This document shows, piece by piece, positions 16,387 through 24,391 of a stretch of DNA of 49,101 nucleotides. The notes under the pieces were generated by a model, which saw only the letters and a list, made by a program, of their open reading frames with translations, had not been told where the DNA came from and ran no database searches. This DNA comes from Candidatus Zixiibacteriota bacterium (GTDB taxonomy: Bacteria; Zixibacteria; MSB-5A5; GN15; FEB-12), in contig JAQUSF010000012.1 in NCBI GenBank assembly GCA_028715215.1, positions 1-49,101 of the forward strand, given 5' to 3'. The first letter of the stretch is position 1. Each line of letters opens with the position of its first letter. Made by a program: the position numbers and the translations under genes.

Positions 16387-17676
16387 TTATTTAACTATCC
16401 GCGGCGTTATCAGGATTATTAAATCCGTTGTTTTCTTCTCCACCGATTTATTGGTGAATAATAGTCGTCCGAGTATCGGGATATATCCCAGAAGGGGTAC
16501 CTTCTGTTCAATTTTAATTTCATTTTCCTTTAAGAGACCTCCCAGGGCGATGGTTTCGCCGTCATCGACGGTGATGCGGGTTTTAACCGAACGGGCGGTC
16601 TTGATTGGTTTACGGTTGCCTTCTTCCGTGCCCGCATAACCGATGATATCTTCAATAGTCGGGTTGACTTCCAGTGTAATTTTACCGTCGACGTTTATGC
16701 GCGGCGTGACTTTCAGCGTTATGCCTACTTTCACATCCTGGAAGGTGACTATATCCTGGATGACCGCGCCTTCGGAAAAGCGGTTGATAGTCTGGATAGG
16801 ATAGACTGTTTCGACTCCAATTTCAGCTTCGTGATTTTCCAACGTGGTGATGTGCGGGTCGGAGATCACTTTGGTGTTGTCGGTTTTCTTCAGCAGGTCC
16901 AGAACCAGACCCAGTTCCTGGACGGAGAGCTTGCCCCAGTTGCCGCTTTCACGTTCGAAATCATATATGCCGGCCGGGCTGGTTGCGGTGGTGGTCGTGG
17001 TGGAAGGTTCGGTTGCTGTCAGGCCTTCGGCATTACCCATTTTGGCTGTGACTGCCGAGGGCCACAAAAAACCAAGTTTGGAGCTGTTATCCAGAGTGGT
17101 TTCGATGATTTTGGCTTCAATTTGTACGAGCCGCTCGGGTACATCGATTTCACTTATAATCTTCATAAGTTCGTCAATCAGAGTAATTCGTTCCGTTATC
17201 AGAATGCGGTTAGCCTGGAAGTTTTTGGGTATATTTTGCTGGCCATCCGCAGCCGGGTCAAGAATAATGATTTTTCCTTTCGGGGTAAGACGCGGTTCCA
17301 GAGCTTTGCGGGCGGTTTCGGGACTGATATATTTGAGGGTGACCAGCTGTGATTGATATTCTCCCTCAGCGTCAATTTCCCGGGGTTTTACCACCACGAC
17401 TTCGTCCTTGATAAAATAATTATAACCGTTGGCGTTTAAAATGGTATTCAGGGCGGTGAAGATATCGACATTTTCGAGGTGAATGGTCACTTCGCCGGTA
17501 ACTTCGCCGGAGACGACTAAATTAAGTTTATATTGCAGGGCGATCATGTTCAGGACATCAACCAGCGGCACCGCCTTTAGTTTCAGGGATATTTTATCCG
17601 GCCCGGCCTGAGATTTACCGGCGGCTATGAGCATGATTAAAAATATTGATATTAAGACAGTAATTATCTTTCTCAT
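16387..17676 (-). CDS. pilQ: Short PilQ/GspD-type secretin
   Basis: Outer-membrane ring through which the pilus or pseudopilus passes. A signal peptide (ISIFLIMLIAAGKSQA) is followed by an STN/N0 domain (about 25-95, LKAVPLVDVLNMIALQYKLNLVVSGEV), an N1-like domain (about 105-190) and the secretin barrel domain (about 240-429) ending TTDLIILITPRIVK. At 429 residues it is shorter than PilQ of Proteobacteria and lacks AMIN domains. It is the last gene of the operon, 5 bases after pilP. Confidence 0.92.
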   Translation of the reverse strand: MRKIITVLISIFLIMLIAAGKSQAGPDKISLKLKAVPLVDVLNMIALQYKLNLVVSGEVTGEVTIHLENVDIFTALNTILNANGYNYFIKDEVVVVKPREIDAEGEYQSQLVTLKYISPETARKALEPRLTPKGKIIILDPAADGQQNIPKNFQANRILITERITLIDELMKIISEIDVPERLVQIEAKIIETTLDNSSKLGFLWPSAVTAKMGNAEGLTATEPSTTTTTATSPAGIYDFERESGNWGKLSVQELGLVLDLLKKTDNTKVISDPHITTLENHEAEIGVETVYPIQTINRFSEGAVIQDIVTFQDVKVGITLKVTPRINVDGKITLEVNPTIEDIIGYAGTEEGNRKPIKTARSVKTRITVDDGETIALGGLLKENEIKIEQKVPLLGYIPILGRLLFTNKSVEKKTTDLIILITPRIVK

Positions 17677-17681
17677 TTTAC

Positions 17682-18110
17682 CTAACCTTCAGCAAAATAT
17701 ATTTTTACTTCCTGTCCATTATATTGGAGGGTGACGTAATTTTTTTCGATTTTCTGAACACGGGCATTGTCGATGGTATCACCGACACGCACGGGTGTGC
17801 GGTTGATATAAGCCAGCGGCGTGGTTTCGTGGTAGAGTATCCCGGTGACCACCCAGTTGCCGCCCTGGCGGGTAACCTGCTTGCTGTTTTTTATCCGGAA
17901 AGGGTCGCTTCCCCAGTCGGCGGCGTTTTTTGCTTCGATAAGGTCCCCGGCTAAAGTGGTTTTCTGGGGAGAATCAGCGGCTGCCCGGGTGGCTTTCGAT
18001 GGTGTCGGATTCACGACAGGTTTTTCAGGACGTTCATAATTAAAATAACCCCAGATGACCGCAATAATCAGCGCTGCGAAAACAATCTTTTTACGCGTTT
18101 TTTCGTTCAT
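17682..18110 (-). CDS. pilP: PilP-like pilotin/alignment protein
   Basis: A 142-residue protein with an N-terminal anchor (KIVFAALIIAVIWGYFN), a Pro/Ala/Ser-rich linker and a C-terminal beta domain (about 85-142) containing WVVTGILYHETTPLAYIN and GDTIDNARVQKIEKNYVTLQYNGQEV, as in PilP/GspC homology regions. It is expected to link the inner-membrane PilMNO platform to the secretin. It overlaps pilO by 4 bases (ATGA arrangement). Confidence 0.82.
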   Translation of the reverse strand: MNEKTRKKIVFAALIIAVIWGYFNYERPEKPVVNPTPSKATRAAADSPQKTTLAGDLIEAKNAADWGSDPFRIKNSKQVTRQGGNWVVTGILYHETTPLAYINRTPVRVGDTIDNARVQKIEKNYVTLQYNGQEVKIYFAEG

Positions 18111-18670
18111 TTGTTCTCTCCGATATGCCCCAGCAAAGCTTTGAAAGTGACCGCCAGATTCAAACCGGTCGGGTTCTTCGGAGGACTGCTTAAACGGCAG
18201 AAATTAATTCCTCTGAAAAAGGAAGCTCTCTCCAGCTGGTTTATATATTTTCCGAAATTGATGTAATCGCCTTCCAGTTTCAAAGTAATGTTTAAAAACA
18301 GCGGCTCTTCCGAGTTGGGAACGGTTTTGTTCAATTCCAGAAGTTCTTCCAGTGGCGGGATGATTTCCGTTATTTTAAGATTATTCTTTACGGCATTACT
18401 CTCGAGCTGTCCAAACAGCTTCAATATTTCACCTTTTGAATAAAGCCGGGAGCTTAACTCGACTTTATGCGATTCCAGGTTGCTGCTGGTTTGAACGTAT
18501 TTGCTCAGTTCCGCCAGGGTTTGATTGAAATCGGTAAGGCGGTTTTGCTTTTCAATTATCTGCTGTTTTATCAGCTGGATTTTTTTGTCGGTCGGTAAAT
18601 GAAAAAGTAGAAACCAGGTACAGATTATCCCTATCACAATGGTGTAATAAATAAAAAGCCGGGTTCTCAT
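18107..18670 (-). CDS. pilO: PilO-like inner-membrane protein
   Basis: A 187-residue bitopic protein: a short cytoplasmic N-terminus, one helix (IYYTIVIGIICTWFLLFHL), a coiled coil (KKIQLIKQQIIEKQNRLTDFNQTLAELSKYV) and a ferredoxin-like periplasmic domain with ITLKLEGDYINFGKYINQLERASFFRGI, the usual PilO pattern. It overlaps the upstream pilMN fusion and the downstream pilP by 4 bases each. Confidence 0.88.
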   Translation of the reverse strand: MRTRLFIYYTIVIGIICTWFLLFHLPTDKKIQLIKQQIIEKQNRLTDFNQTLAELSKYVQTSSNLESHKVELSSRLYSKGEILKLFGQLESNAVKNNLKITEIIPPLEELLELNKTVPNSEEPLFLNITLKLEGDYINFGKYINQLERASFFRGINFCRLSSPPKNPTGLNLAVTFKALLGHIGENK

Positions 18671-20286
18671 ATTATCCCCTGTAAACTTATCTGGAAATCC
18701 AGCTCGAAACCGGTTTTGGTAAGGTTCTTGATATGCCGGCTGACTTTAACATGGTCGAAAAAGGGTGAATGGTTCAGGTTTTCGATATATTCGGCCAGAA
18801 CCAGCTCCGGTGGTACTTCCACCGTATTCACTACGCCGTAAAGGATGATGTTGTTATCAGGCAGGGTGGGATTATACTCAAAATTATAAAGGCGAATTGT
18901 AGCCGGGGTCAACCGGGACAATTCTTTCAGGTTAAGACCGAGATAGCTTGATTTCTCTTTGATTTTTTCAAGGTATAATTTGTCGACGGCGATTCGCCGT
19001 TTTAAAATATTATAGGTATCATAAGCCTGTGAATTTTCATAAACGGCGATTTTTTGTTCCAAATCGCTGAGATAAGTCTGGTCTATTTTCAAACGCGCCC
19101 GGTCAATGTAGCTGTTATAAAAGAACAGAGCCGCCAGGGAAATCAGACCGAGCCGGCCGACCCGGTCAATGATTTTTTTTCGTTGTTCGAGAAGCTGTTC
19201 GGGGGGCAGGAGATTGGCCAGCCGCGTTGTGCTGCTGGCCGCCGCGATAACTGCCAGGCTGACCGGCAGGGAGTAAGAGAGTTCATCCTCTTTGTCCTGA
19301 CAGAAATCGAGATTCTCAGCCGGAAAGCGTGAGAATTCAAAACCAAAGCGATTGCTCAAAAGAGTGATCAGCTCGTCGGCATAGGACATATCGCCATAGA
19401 TGAAGACACGATTGGTAAAATGGCTGGAGTATTGACCGGTATAATAATCCAGGGAGTTCTGGATTTCGTCCGCCAGAAGTTCCGTAAAATTTTCAAACTT
19501 GGCGTCATCGAAACGGTGGCTGAGCAGGGACGACCCCAGCGACGAGACGTGGGTAAATTCAAGCGTTGAACCGCAGTAATAGGAAATCTGAGAACTGTTT
19601 TTACCGATATTTAAAAGGGCGTAATTGGTATCTTGCCGGAAGAACGGCAACCGTGAGAGCAATTCCCCAATGACATCCTGCGTGTTATACAGGCAGGTGA
19701 CTTTCAGATTCAGGTTTCGAAAAGGAGTTAGTATTTCCCTGACATAGCGCTGACTTATGGCATGCACTGATAACTTCAGGTATTCCCGGCCGTTTTTAGT
19801 AATCCGGGCTATCGGGCGGTAGTTGTAATAACATTCCTCGAGGGGAAAAGGAATTTGTTTTTTTATTTCGAATTCCAGGGCGGCTTGAAGCTCTTTTTTT
19901 TTCATCCGGGGCAGGGTGATGGTACGGAAGACGGTTTCCTGGCCGGAGGCGGATACAATTATATTTTTGCATTTTTTCCCCATTTCCCGGTAATATTCTT
20001 CAATTATGCGATTTATAAAAAAAATTTTATCCTGGTCAGTCCGGCTATCATCGGGGATATAAACCTTGCGTACGTCGAGCAGTTTTACCTTTTGGCCGAA
20101 TCGAAAAACGGTAGCCATCTCAATGGAATTACTGTTGAAAGCGAATGACAGAAGGCGGCCATAGAAAAAATGACTCCGGGATTTGATAACTTTTTCTTTA
20201 ATGGTCAATGATTCCGCCAGCTGGCTGTCCTCCGGAGATATGAGGGATGATTTATTTAATGCAGGAATAGTTTTATTAGCCGACAT
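18667..20286 (-). CDS. pilM: PilM-PilN fusion protein of the pilus inner-membrane platform
   Basis: A 539-residue protein. Residues about 35-355 form an actin-like PilM domain (FGRLLSFAFNSNSIEMA-like start region, LQAALEFEIKKQIPFPLEECYYNY, ALLNIGKNSSQISYYC). Residues about 375-395 are a membrane helix (GLISLAALFFYNSYI), followed by a coiled coil and a PilN periplasmic fold (LNLKELSRLTPATIRLYNFEYNP ... VVNTVEVPPELVLAEYIENLNHSPFFDHVKV). In most species PilM and PilN are separate and bind each other through the PilN N-terminus; here they are one chain. The start at 20286 is ATG. Confidence 0.88.
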   Translation of the reverse strand: MSANKTIPALNKSSLISPEDSQLAESLTIKEKVIKSRSHFFYGRLLSFAFNSNSIEMATVFRFGQKVKLLDVRKVYIPDDSRTDQDKIFFINRIIEEYYREMGKKCKNIIVSASGQETVFRTITLPRMKKKELQAALEFEIKKQIPFPLEECYYNYRPIARITKNGREYLKLSVHAISQRYVREILTPFRNLNLKVTCLYNTQDVIGELLSRLPFFRQDTNYALLNIGKNSSQISYYCGSTLEFTHVSSLGSSLLSHRFDDAKFENFTELLADEIQNSLDYYTGQYSSHFTNRVFIYGDMSYADELITLLSNRFGFEFSRFPAENLDFCQDKEDELSYSLPVSLAVIAAASSTTRLANLLPPEQLLEQRKKIIDRVGRLGLISLAALFFYNSYIDRARLKIDQTYLSDLEQKIAVYENSQAYDTYNILKRRIAVDKLYLEKIKEKSSYLGLNLKELSRLTPATIRLYNFEYNPTLPDNNIILYGVVNTVEVPPELVLAEYIENLNHSPFFDHVKVSRHIKNLTKTGFELDFQISLQGII

Positions 20287-20301
20287 ACAGGTTACTTTTT
20301 T

Positions 20302-20772
20302 TTAAAAATTTACAATAATGCTGTCAGTTCCGCCTCCGGTTGAAATAAGACAGCGGTTAGCGGGTTGATAGATATAATTATTGCCCCAGGCGTCGGTCAG
20401 ATAATGATTTTCGGAACTGTCGATATAAGGACCGTTCCAGCCCAGCCGTGTCAACCGGTCATATCCATTAATGGAATCCGGTTTGATAATCAGGTCAACC
20501 AGCCGGAAAGGGACAAAGCCGACATCGCCCTCGAATCCCCGGTCGATGTATTCACCCCCGGCCACAACGGCAGGATTCCCCACAATAGCCTTCTTGAGAG
20601 CATCCATCTCCTGCTTCGTGGCATTAATTTTAGAACTGTTTATTATTTCACCAAACCTGGGTATTGCCACCGTGGCAAGAATACCCAGGATTACAATTAT
20701 AATGACCAGTTCAATGAGGGTAAAACCCCGGTAATTTGTCAGTGTTGCCGTGTTCTTTGAACCGGTTACCAT
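20302..20772 (-). CDS. Type IV pilin-like protein (prepilin)
   Basis: A 156-residue prepilin with the cleavage motif RGFTLIELVIIIVILGILATVAIPRFGEI: cleavage after Gly, then N-methylated Phe and Glu5. The leader is long (MVTGSKNTATLTNYRG). The globular part (GYDRLTRLGWNGPYID, LTDAWGNNYIYQPANRCLIS) is a GspG-like pseudopilin pattern, including a WGN-type turn. It begins 9 bases after the preceding pilin gene with no ribosome site of its own visible, so it probably depends on coupling. Confidence 0.9.
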   Translation of the reverse strand: MVTGSKNTATLTNYRGFTLIELVIIIVILGILATVAIPRFGEIINSSKINATKQEMDALKKAIVGNPAVVAGGEYIDRGFEGDVGFVPFRLVDLIIKPDSINGYDRLTRLGWNGPYIDSSENHYLTDAWGNNYIYQPANRCLISTGGGTDSIIVNF

Positions 20773-20781
20773 AAAGTTCTG

Positions 20782-21219
20782 TTACCAGTTATTTTCACTG
20801 GCCACGGCCGTATTAGCCCAGATTTCCCCGGTAGTGGCGGAATAAGCCCAGCCGCAATTGGTGCCCGAATTCTGTCCCTTGGTTATACTGGCGGCGTCGG
20901 CATCAAGAACCGAATCAGGGTAATTGGCATCATTCTGATAAGGATTCTTGGGAATAGACTGTTCCATTACCATACCGATTGTGCTCAGTTCCGCGTGGGT
21001 GGGCCAGGTAGCCGTACCAGTGGTCACGGCCTGATTAGCGTAAAAGATAGTAATAGCTGACCGCAGACCACCCAGCGATGCCCGGCAGGAGGCTTCTCTG
21101 GCTTCACTGGAAATATCCTGGTATTTGGGAATGGCTACTGCCGCCAGAATACCCAGAATGACAATGATGATAACCAGTTCGATCAGTGTAAAACCTTTTT
21201 GGTTCGCCTTGGAATACAT
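20782..21219 (-). CDS. Type IV pilin-like protein (likely major pilin)
   Basis: A 145-residue prepilin with a short leader MYSKANQKG and FTLIELVIIIVILGILAAVAIPKYQDI. The globular part (REASCRASLGGLRSAITIFYANQAV ... GTATWPTHAELSTIGM ... NCGWAYSATTGEIWAN) resembles small pilins and pseudopilins with two Cys (about 58 and 122) that may form a disulfide. A strong GGGAGG ribosome site lies 7 bases before the ATG, unlike the next pilin, which suggests that it is the more abundant subunit. Confidence 0.9.
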   Translation of the reverse strand: MYSKANQKGFTLIELVIIIVILGILAAVAIPKYQDISSEAREASCRASLGGLRSAITIFYANQAVTTGTATWPTHAELSTIGMVMEQSIPKNPYQNDANYPDSVLDADAASITKGQNSGTNCGWAYSATTGEIWANTAVASENNW

Positions 21220-21302
21220 GAGTTTTCCTCCCGAATAATGACTTTTTTTAATGATTACACATTTTTCTATATTATCGGAAGGTCACCTGGGAATCTTCAG
21301 TT

Positions 21303-22517
21303 TTACCCCTGAAAAACTTTGATTAAATTCCACATTGGTAAGAAGATAGAAAGCGCCAGGATGAGCACAAAAATACCCAGGATGAGGGTTAAAATGGGTT
21401 CAATGATGGAAACCAGCTGACGAGCGGTATAACCAACTTCTTTAGCATAATGTTTCCCGATTTCACCCAGCATTTCATCCAGTGAGCCGGATTCAAGGCC
21501 GATTGCCATCATATGTAAGGCCATGTCCGGCATATACTTAAAATCAGGATTCGGCAGTTTTATTTCCCGGCCTTTTTTAAACAGGTCTTCCAGTAGATTG
21601 ATTTCCTGTTCTATGACGGTGTTTTTAATGGTCGCCGCCAGAATAGCGAGTGATTTGATAATCGGTAGTCCGGACTTGAAAAGAATTTTGAACATCATGG
21701 CAAAGCGAGCAATGTTGCCTTTAATAATCAGTTGTCCGAAAACAGGCAGACTTAAAAGCTGGCGATCAAACCACAGGCGTCCCTTTTCCTGGCTTATAAT
21801 TTTCTTGAAAGTAAAACCGAAAACGACCAGAAGACCCAGCACCAGGGGCCAGTAATTTGTTACGGCATTGCTGACGGCTATCATCAGACGAGTAGGGGCG
21901 GGAAGTTGCGCTCCGAATGAAGAATAAAAATCGACAAAACGGGGGATTACATAGGTCATCATGATGACGAAAGCGGCGATGATAACGGTGATAACAATCA
22001 GGGGATAGCGAATAGCCAGTTTAATCTGGCGATTCATCTCCATTTCCTTTTCAAGGATATCAGCCATTTCATCAAGGGTATAGTCGAGTTTGCCGGATTC
22101 TTCGCCGGCGGCAACGCTGGCTATATAGACTCGTGAAAAGAGGTCGCTGAATTCAGCCATGGCTTCGGAAAGAGGTTTTCCGGAGCGGATATCGGCTTTA
22201 ATCTGTCCCAGAGCATAATTGAAACGGCTGTTCTCGTGGCCGATTTTGATAATAGAAAGGGCTCGTAACAGCGGCACGCCGGCTTTGTGCAGGGTGGAAA
22301 GACTGGTCGTAAAACTGATCAGCTTGTCATAATCCACCCCTTTTAAAAAACCGAAGAAGGATAGAGCTTTGGTTTCCTTTACGGGGGCTATTGTTACCGG
22401 ATAGAGATTCTGCTGAGCCAGTATTTGTTCCACCGCCTCGCTGTTCTGAGAGGTGATAACGCCTCTGTGTACTTTTCCGTCATGGGCGACGGCGCGATAT
22501 TTATATCTGACCGGCAT
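21303..22517 (-). CDS. pilC: Type IV pilus assembly platform protein PilC / GspF
   Basis: A 404-residue inner-membrane platform protein with two repeated cytoplasmic T2SSF helical domains (about 70-190 and 270-395) and three membrane segments. Recognisable blocks are FTTSLSTLHKAGVPLLRALS, SGKPLSEAMAEFSDLFSRVYIASVAAGEESG and ALHMMAIGLESGSLDEML. Its start overlaps the 3' end of pilB by 17 bases, so expression is coupled. Confidence 0.95.
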   Translation of the reverse strand: MPVRYKYRAVAHDGKVHRGVITSQNSEAVEQILAQQNLYPVTIAPVKETKALSFFGFLKGVDYDKLISFTTSLSTLHKAGVPLLRALSIIKIGHENSRFNYALGQIKADIRSGKPLSEAMAEFSDLFSRVYIASVAAGEESGKLDYTLDEMADILEKEMEMNRQIKLAIRYPLIVITVIIAAFVIMMTYVIPRFVDFYSSFGAQLPAPTRLMIAVSNAVTNYWPLVLGLLVVFGFTFKKIISQEKGRLWFDRQLLSLPVFGQLIIKGNIARFAMMFKILFKSGLPIIKSLAILAATIKNTVIEQEINLLEDLFKKGREIKLPNPDFKYMPDMALHMMAIGLESGSLDEMLGEIGKHYAKEVGYTARQLVSIIEPILTLILGIFVLILALSIFLPMWNLIKVFQG

Positions 22518-24243
22518 TGACCAGACTGCCCTCTTTTATGGGTTCTGGAGCGGGACTGTTTTCGAGGTGCGATGTTTCCTTTAAAAGTTCCTCAAGGCAG
22601 ACACTGCCTTCTTTGACCTTTTCCAGGCCTGCCTCGAAAAGGGGTTTGAATCCTGATTTGTAGGCGGCTTCGATTATCCGGTTTAAGGAAGCATTGCTCA
22701 GAATCAGTTCGGTAATTTCCGGCGTTATTTTTATGAATTCGAAAACGCCGGTGAGATTTTTAAAACCGGTCCCCCTGCACTGGTTACAGCCGTACCCTTT
22801 GCGAAAATTAAATTCTCCGGCCTGTTGCAACAAGCCGGCTCGCTCGAGGACGTTTTCGGTAGGCCGATAACTTTCCAGACAATGCGGGCAGTTGGTCCGA
22901 ACCAGGCGTTGTGAGAGAACCCCTTTTAAAGCCGATGTCACCAGGTAATTTTCAATACCCATATCCAGCAGGCGGGTGATGGTCGAGGCGGCGTCGTTGG
23001 TGTGAATGGTGGAGAAAACCAGATGGCCGGTCAGGGATGAACGAATCGCCATCCGGGCCGTCTCGATATCACGAATCTCACCGATCATCAGGATATCGGG
23101 ATTCTGGCGAAGGATAGCCCGAAGGGTAGAGGGAAAATTAAGACCGGCCTTTTCATTTATCTGAATCTGATTTATAAGCGGCAGGGAATATTCCACCGGG
23201 TCTTCAACAGTAATGATGTTTTTTTCAATGGAGTTGATTTCCTGTAAAGTAGTGTACAGAGTCGAGGTTTTGCCGCTCGAAGTCGGCCCGGATATGAGAA
23301 CCAGACCTTCCGGTTTGTAAACGACATTTAGCCATTCTTTCTGCAGGTGTTCGCTGAAACCCAGTTCCCTGAAAGACAGGTACAGACTGCGGCGGTCGAG
23401 GACCCGCAAAACGATTTTTTCACCATGGATGGTGGGCAGGGTGGAAACCCGCAGGTCGATTATGTTGCCGTCGACATTGGCGATAAAACGGCCGTCCTGC
23501 GGAAGTCTTTTTTCGGATACATCGAGGTCGGCCATTATTTTAATTCGTGAAATGACTTCATTCTGGATGGATTTAGGGGGAGCGGCTTCCTCCCGCATAA
23601 CGCCGTTCACCCGGTAACGGATCCGCACCGTGTCCTCGTCCGGTTCGATATGGATATCACTGGCTTTCTCGTTGACCGCCTTGGAAATTATCATGGTGAC
23701 CAGTTTGATAATCGGCGTTTCGAGCTCTTCGGTTTGATGGTTCAGCTTAATTACCGAAGACAGGTCGGCGGCCTTGTCCTGGGTGTTTTTATCCTGGAAT
23801 TCGTTAAGTGAATCGGCCACGGAATAATATTTTTCGATGGCGGCTTTTATCTCGGAACTGCTGGCGATGGCTCTTTTTATTTCACACCCGGTCTGGTATT
23901 TGACCTGGTCGATAGCTATTATATTAAGCGGGTCCGCCATGGCAATTGTCAGAGTATTGCCGATATAAAAAATCGGAATCAGGATGTATCGCCGGGCCAG
24001 TTCCACATTAACGCGCTGGATGACATGCGGGTGAATTACCATCGATGATAACGAAACCTTGGGGATAGCCAGGCGCTCGGATACGCACGAGGTCAGCTGC
24101 TCCTCGGTTATGACACCCTTTTCGATGAGTATGGAACCCAGCCGTTTGCCGGTGGAAAGCTGTTCCTTTAAGGCTACATCCAGTTGTTCCTGGTTTATGT
24201 AACCCTTTTCTATTAACAGGTCACCGATTTTCTTTTTAATCAT
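22501..24243 (-). CDS. pilB: Type IV pilus extension ATPase PilB / GspE
   Basis: A 580-residue hexameric secretion ATPase. An N-terminal MshEN/T2SSE_N region (about 1-150, starting KKKIGDLLIEKGYINQEQLDVAL) may bind cyclic di-GMP in related proteins. The catalytic core has the Walker A GPTSSGKT (about residue 320), Asp box EDPVEYSL, Walker B ILMIGEIRD and His box LTGHLVFSTIHTNDA. A zinc tetracysteine (CPHC ... CNQC) typical of PilB/GspE is present. It is the first gene of the operon. No PilT-type retraction ATPase is in the window. Confidence 0.95.
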   Translation of the reverse strand: MIKKKIGDLLIEKGYINQEQLDVALKEQLSTGKRLGSILIEKGVITEEQLTSCVSERLAIPKVSLSSMVIHPHVIQRVNVELARRYILIPIFYIGNTLTIAMADPLNIIAIDQVKYQTGCEIKRAIASSSEIKAAIEKYYSVADSLNEFQDKNTQDKAADLSSVIKLNHQTEELETPIIKLVTMIISKAVNEKASDIHIEPDEDTVRIRYRVNGVMREEAAPPKSIQNEVISRIKIMADLDVSEKRLPQDGRFIANVDGNIIDLRVSTLPTIHGEKIVLRVLDRRSLYLSFRELGFSEHLQKEWLNVVYKPEGLVLISGPTSSGKTSTLYTTLQEINSIEKNIITVEDPVEYSLPLINQIQINEKAGLNFPSTLRAILRQNPDILMIGEIRDIETARMAIRSSLTGHLVFSTIHTNDAASTITRLLDMGIENYLVTSALKGVLSQRLVRTNCPHCLESYRPTENVLERAGLLQQAGEFNFRKGYGCNQCRGTGFKNLTGVFEFIKITPEITELILSNASLNRIIEAAYKSGFKPLFEAGLEKVKEGSVCLEELLKETSHLENSPAPEPIKEGSLVNAGQI

Positions 24244-24289
24244 AGCTTCGTTTTAAGTAAATTAATGATTCATTATAATATCGACCTGT

Positions 24290-24305
24290 TCAAGTTATTA
24301 CTTGA
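24290..24305. promoter_or_regulatory. Inverted repeat in the pilB / outer-membrane-protein divergent region
   Basis: TCAAGT-TATT-ACTTGA has 6-bp arms and lies midway between the divergent pilB and BamA-like genes, near a TATAAT on either strand reading. It may be an operator, but this rests only on symmetry and position. Confidence 0.3.
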
Positions 24306-24391
24306 GGGATGACAGGCACTGACAGTCCGCAAGCTCTCTTTTGTTGACTCGGTAAAAGAAATTTATGTAATTCAATATTTTGGAGTTTGAA

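Noticed and set aside
22501-24243. PilT-type retraction ATPase reading for the 580-aa ATPase
   Set aside because: The protein has the long N-terminal MshEN-like region and a tetracysteine motif, both of PilB/GspE and absent from PilT.
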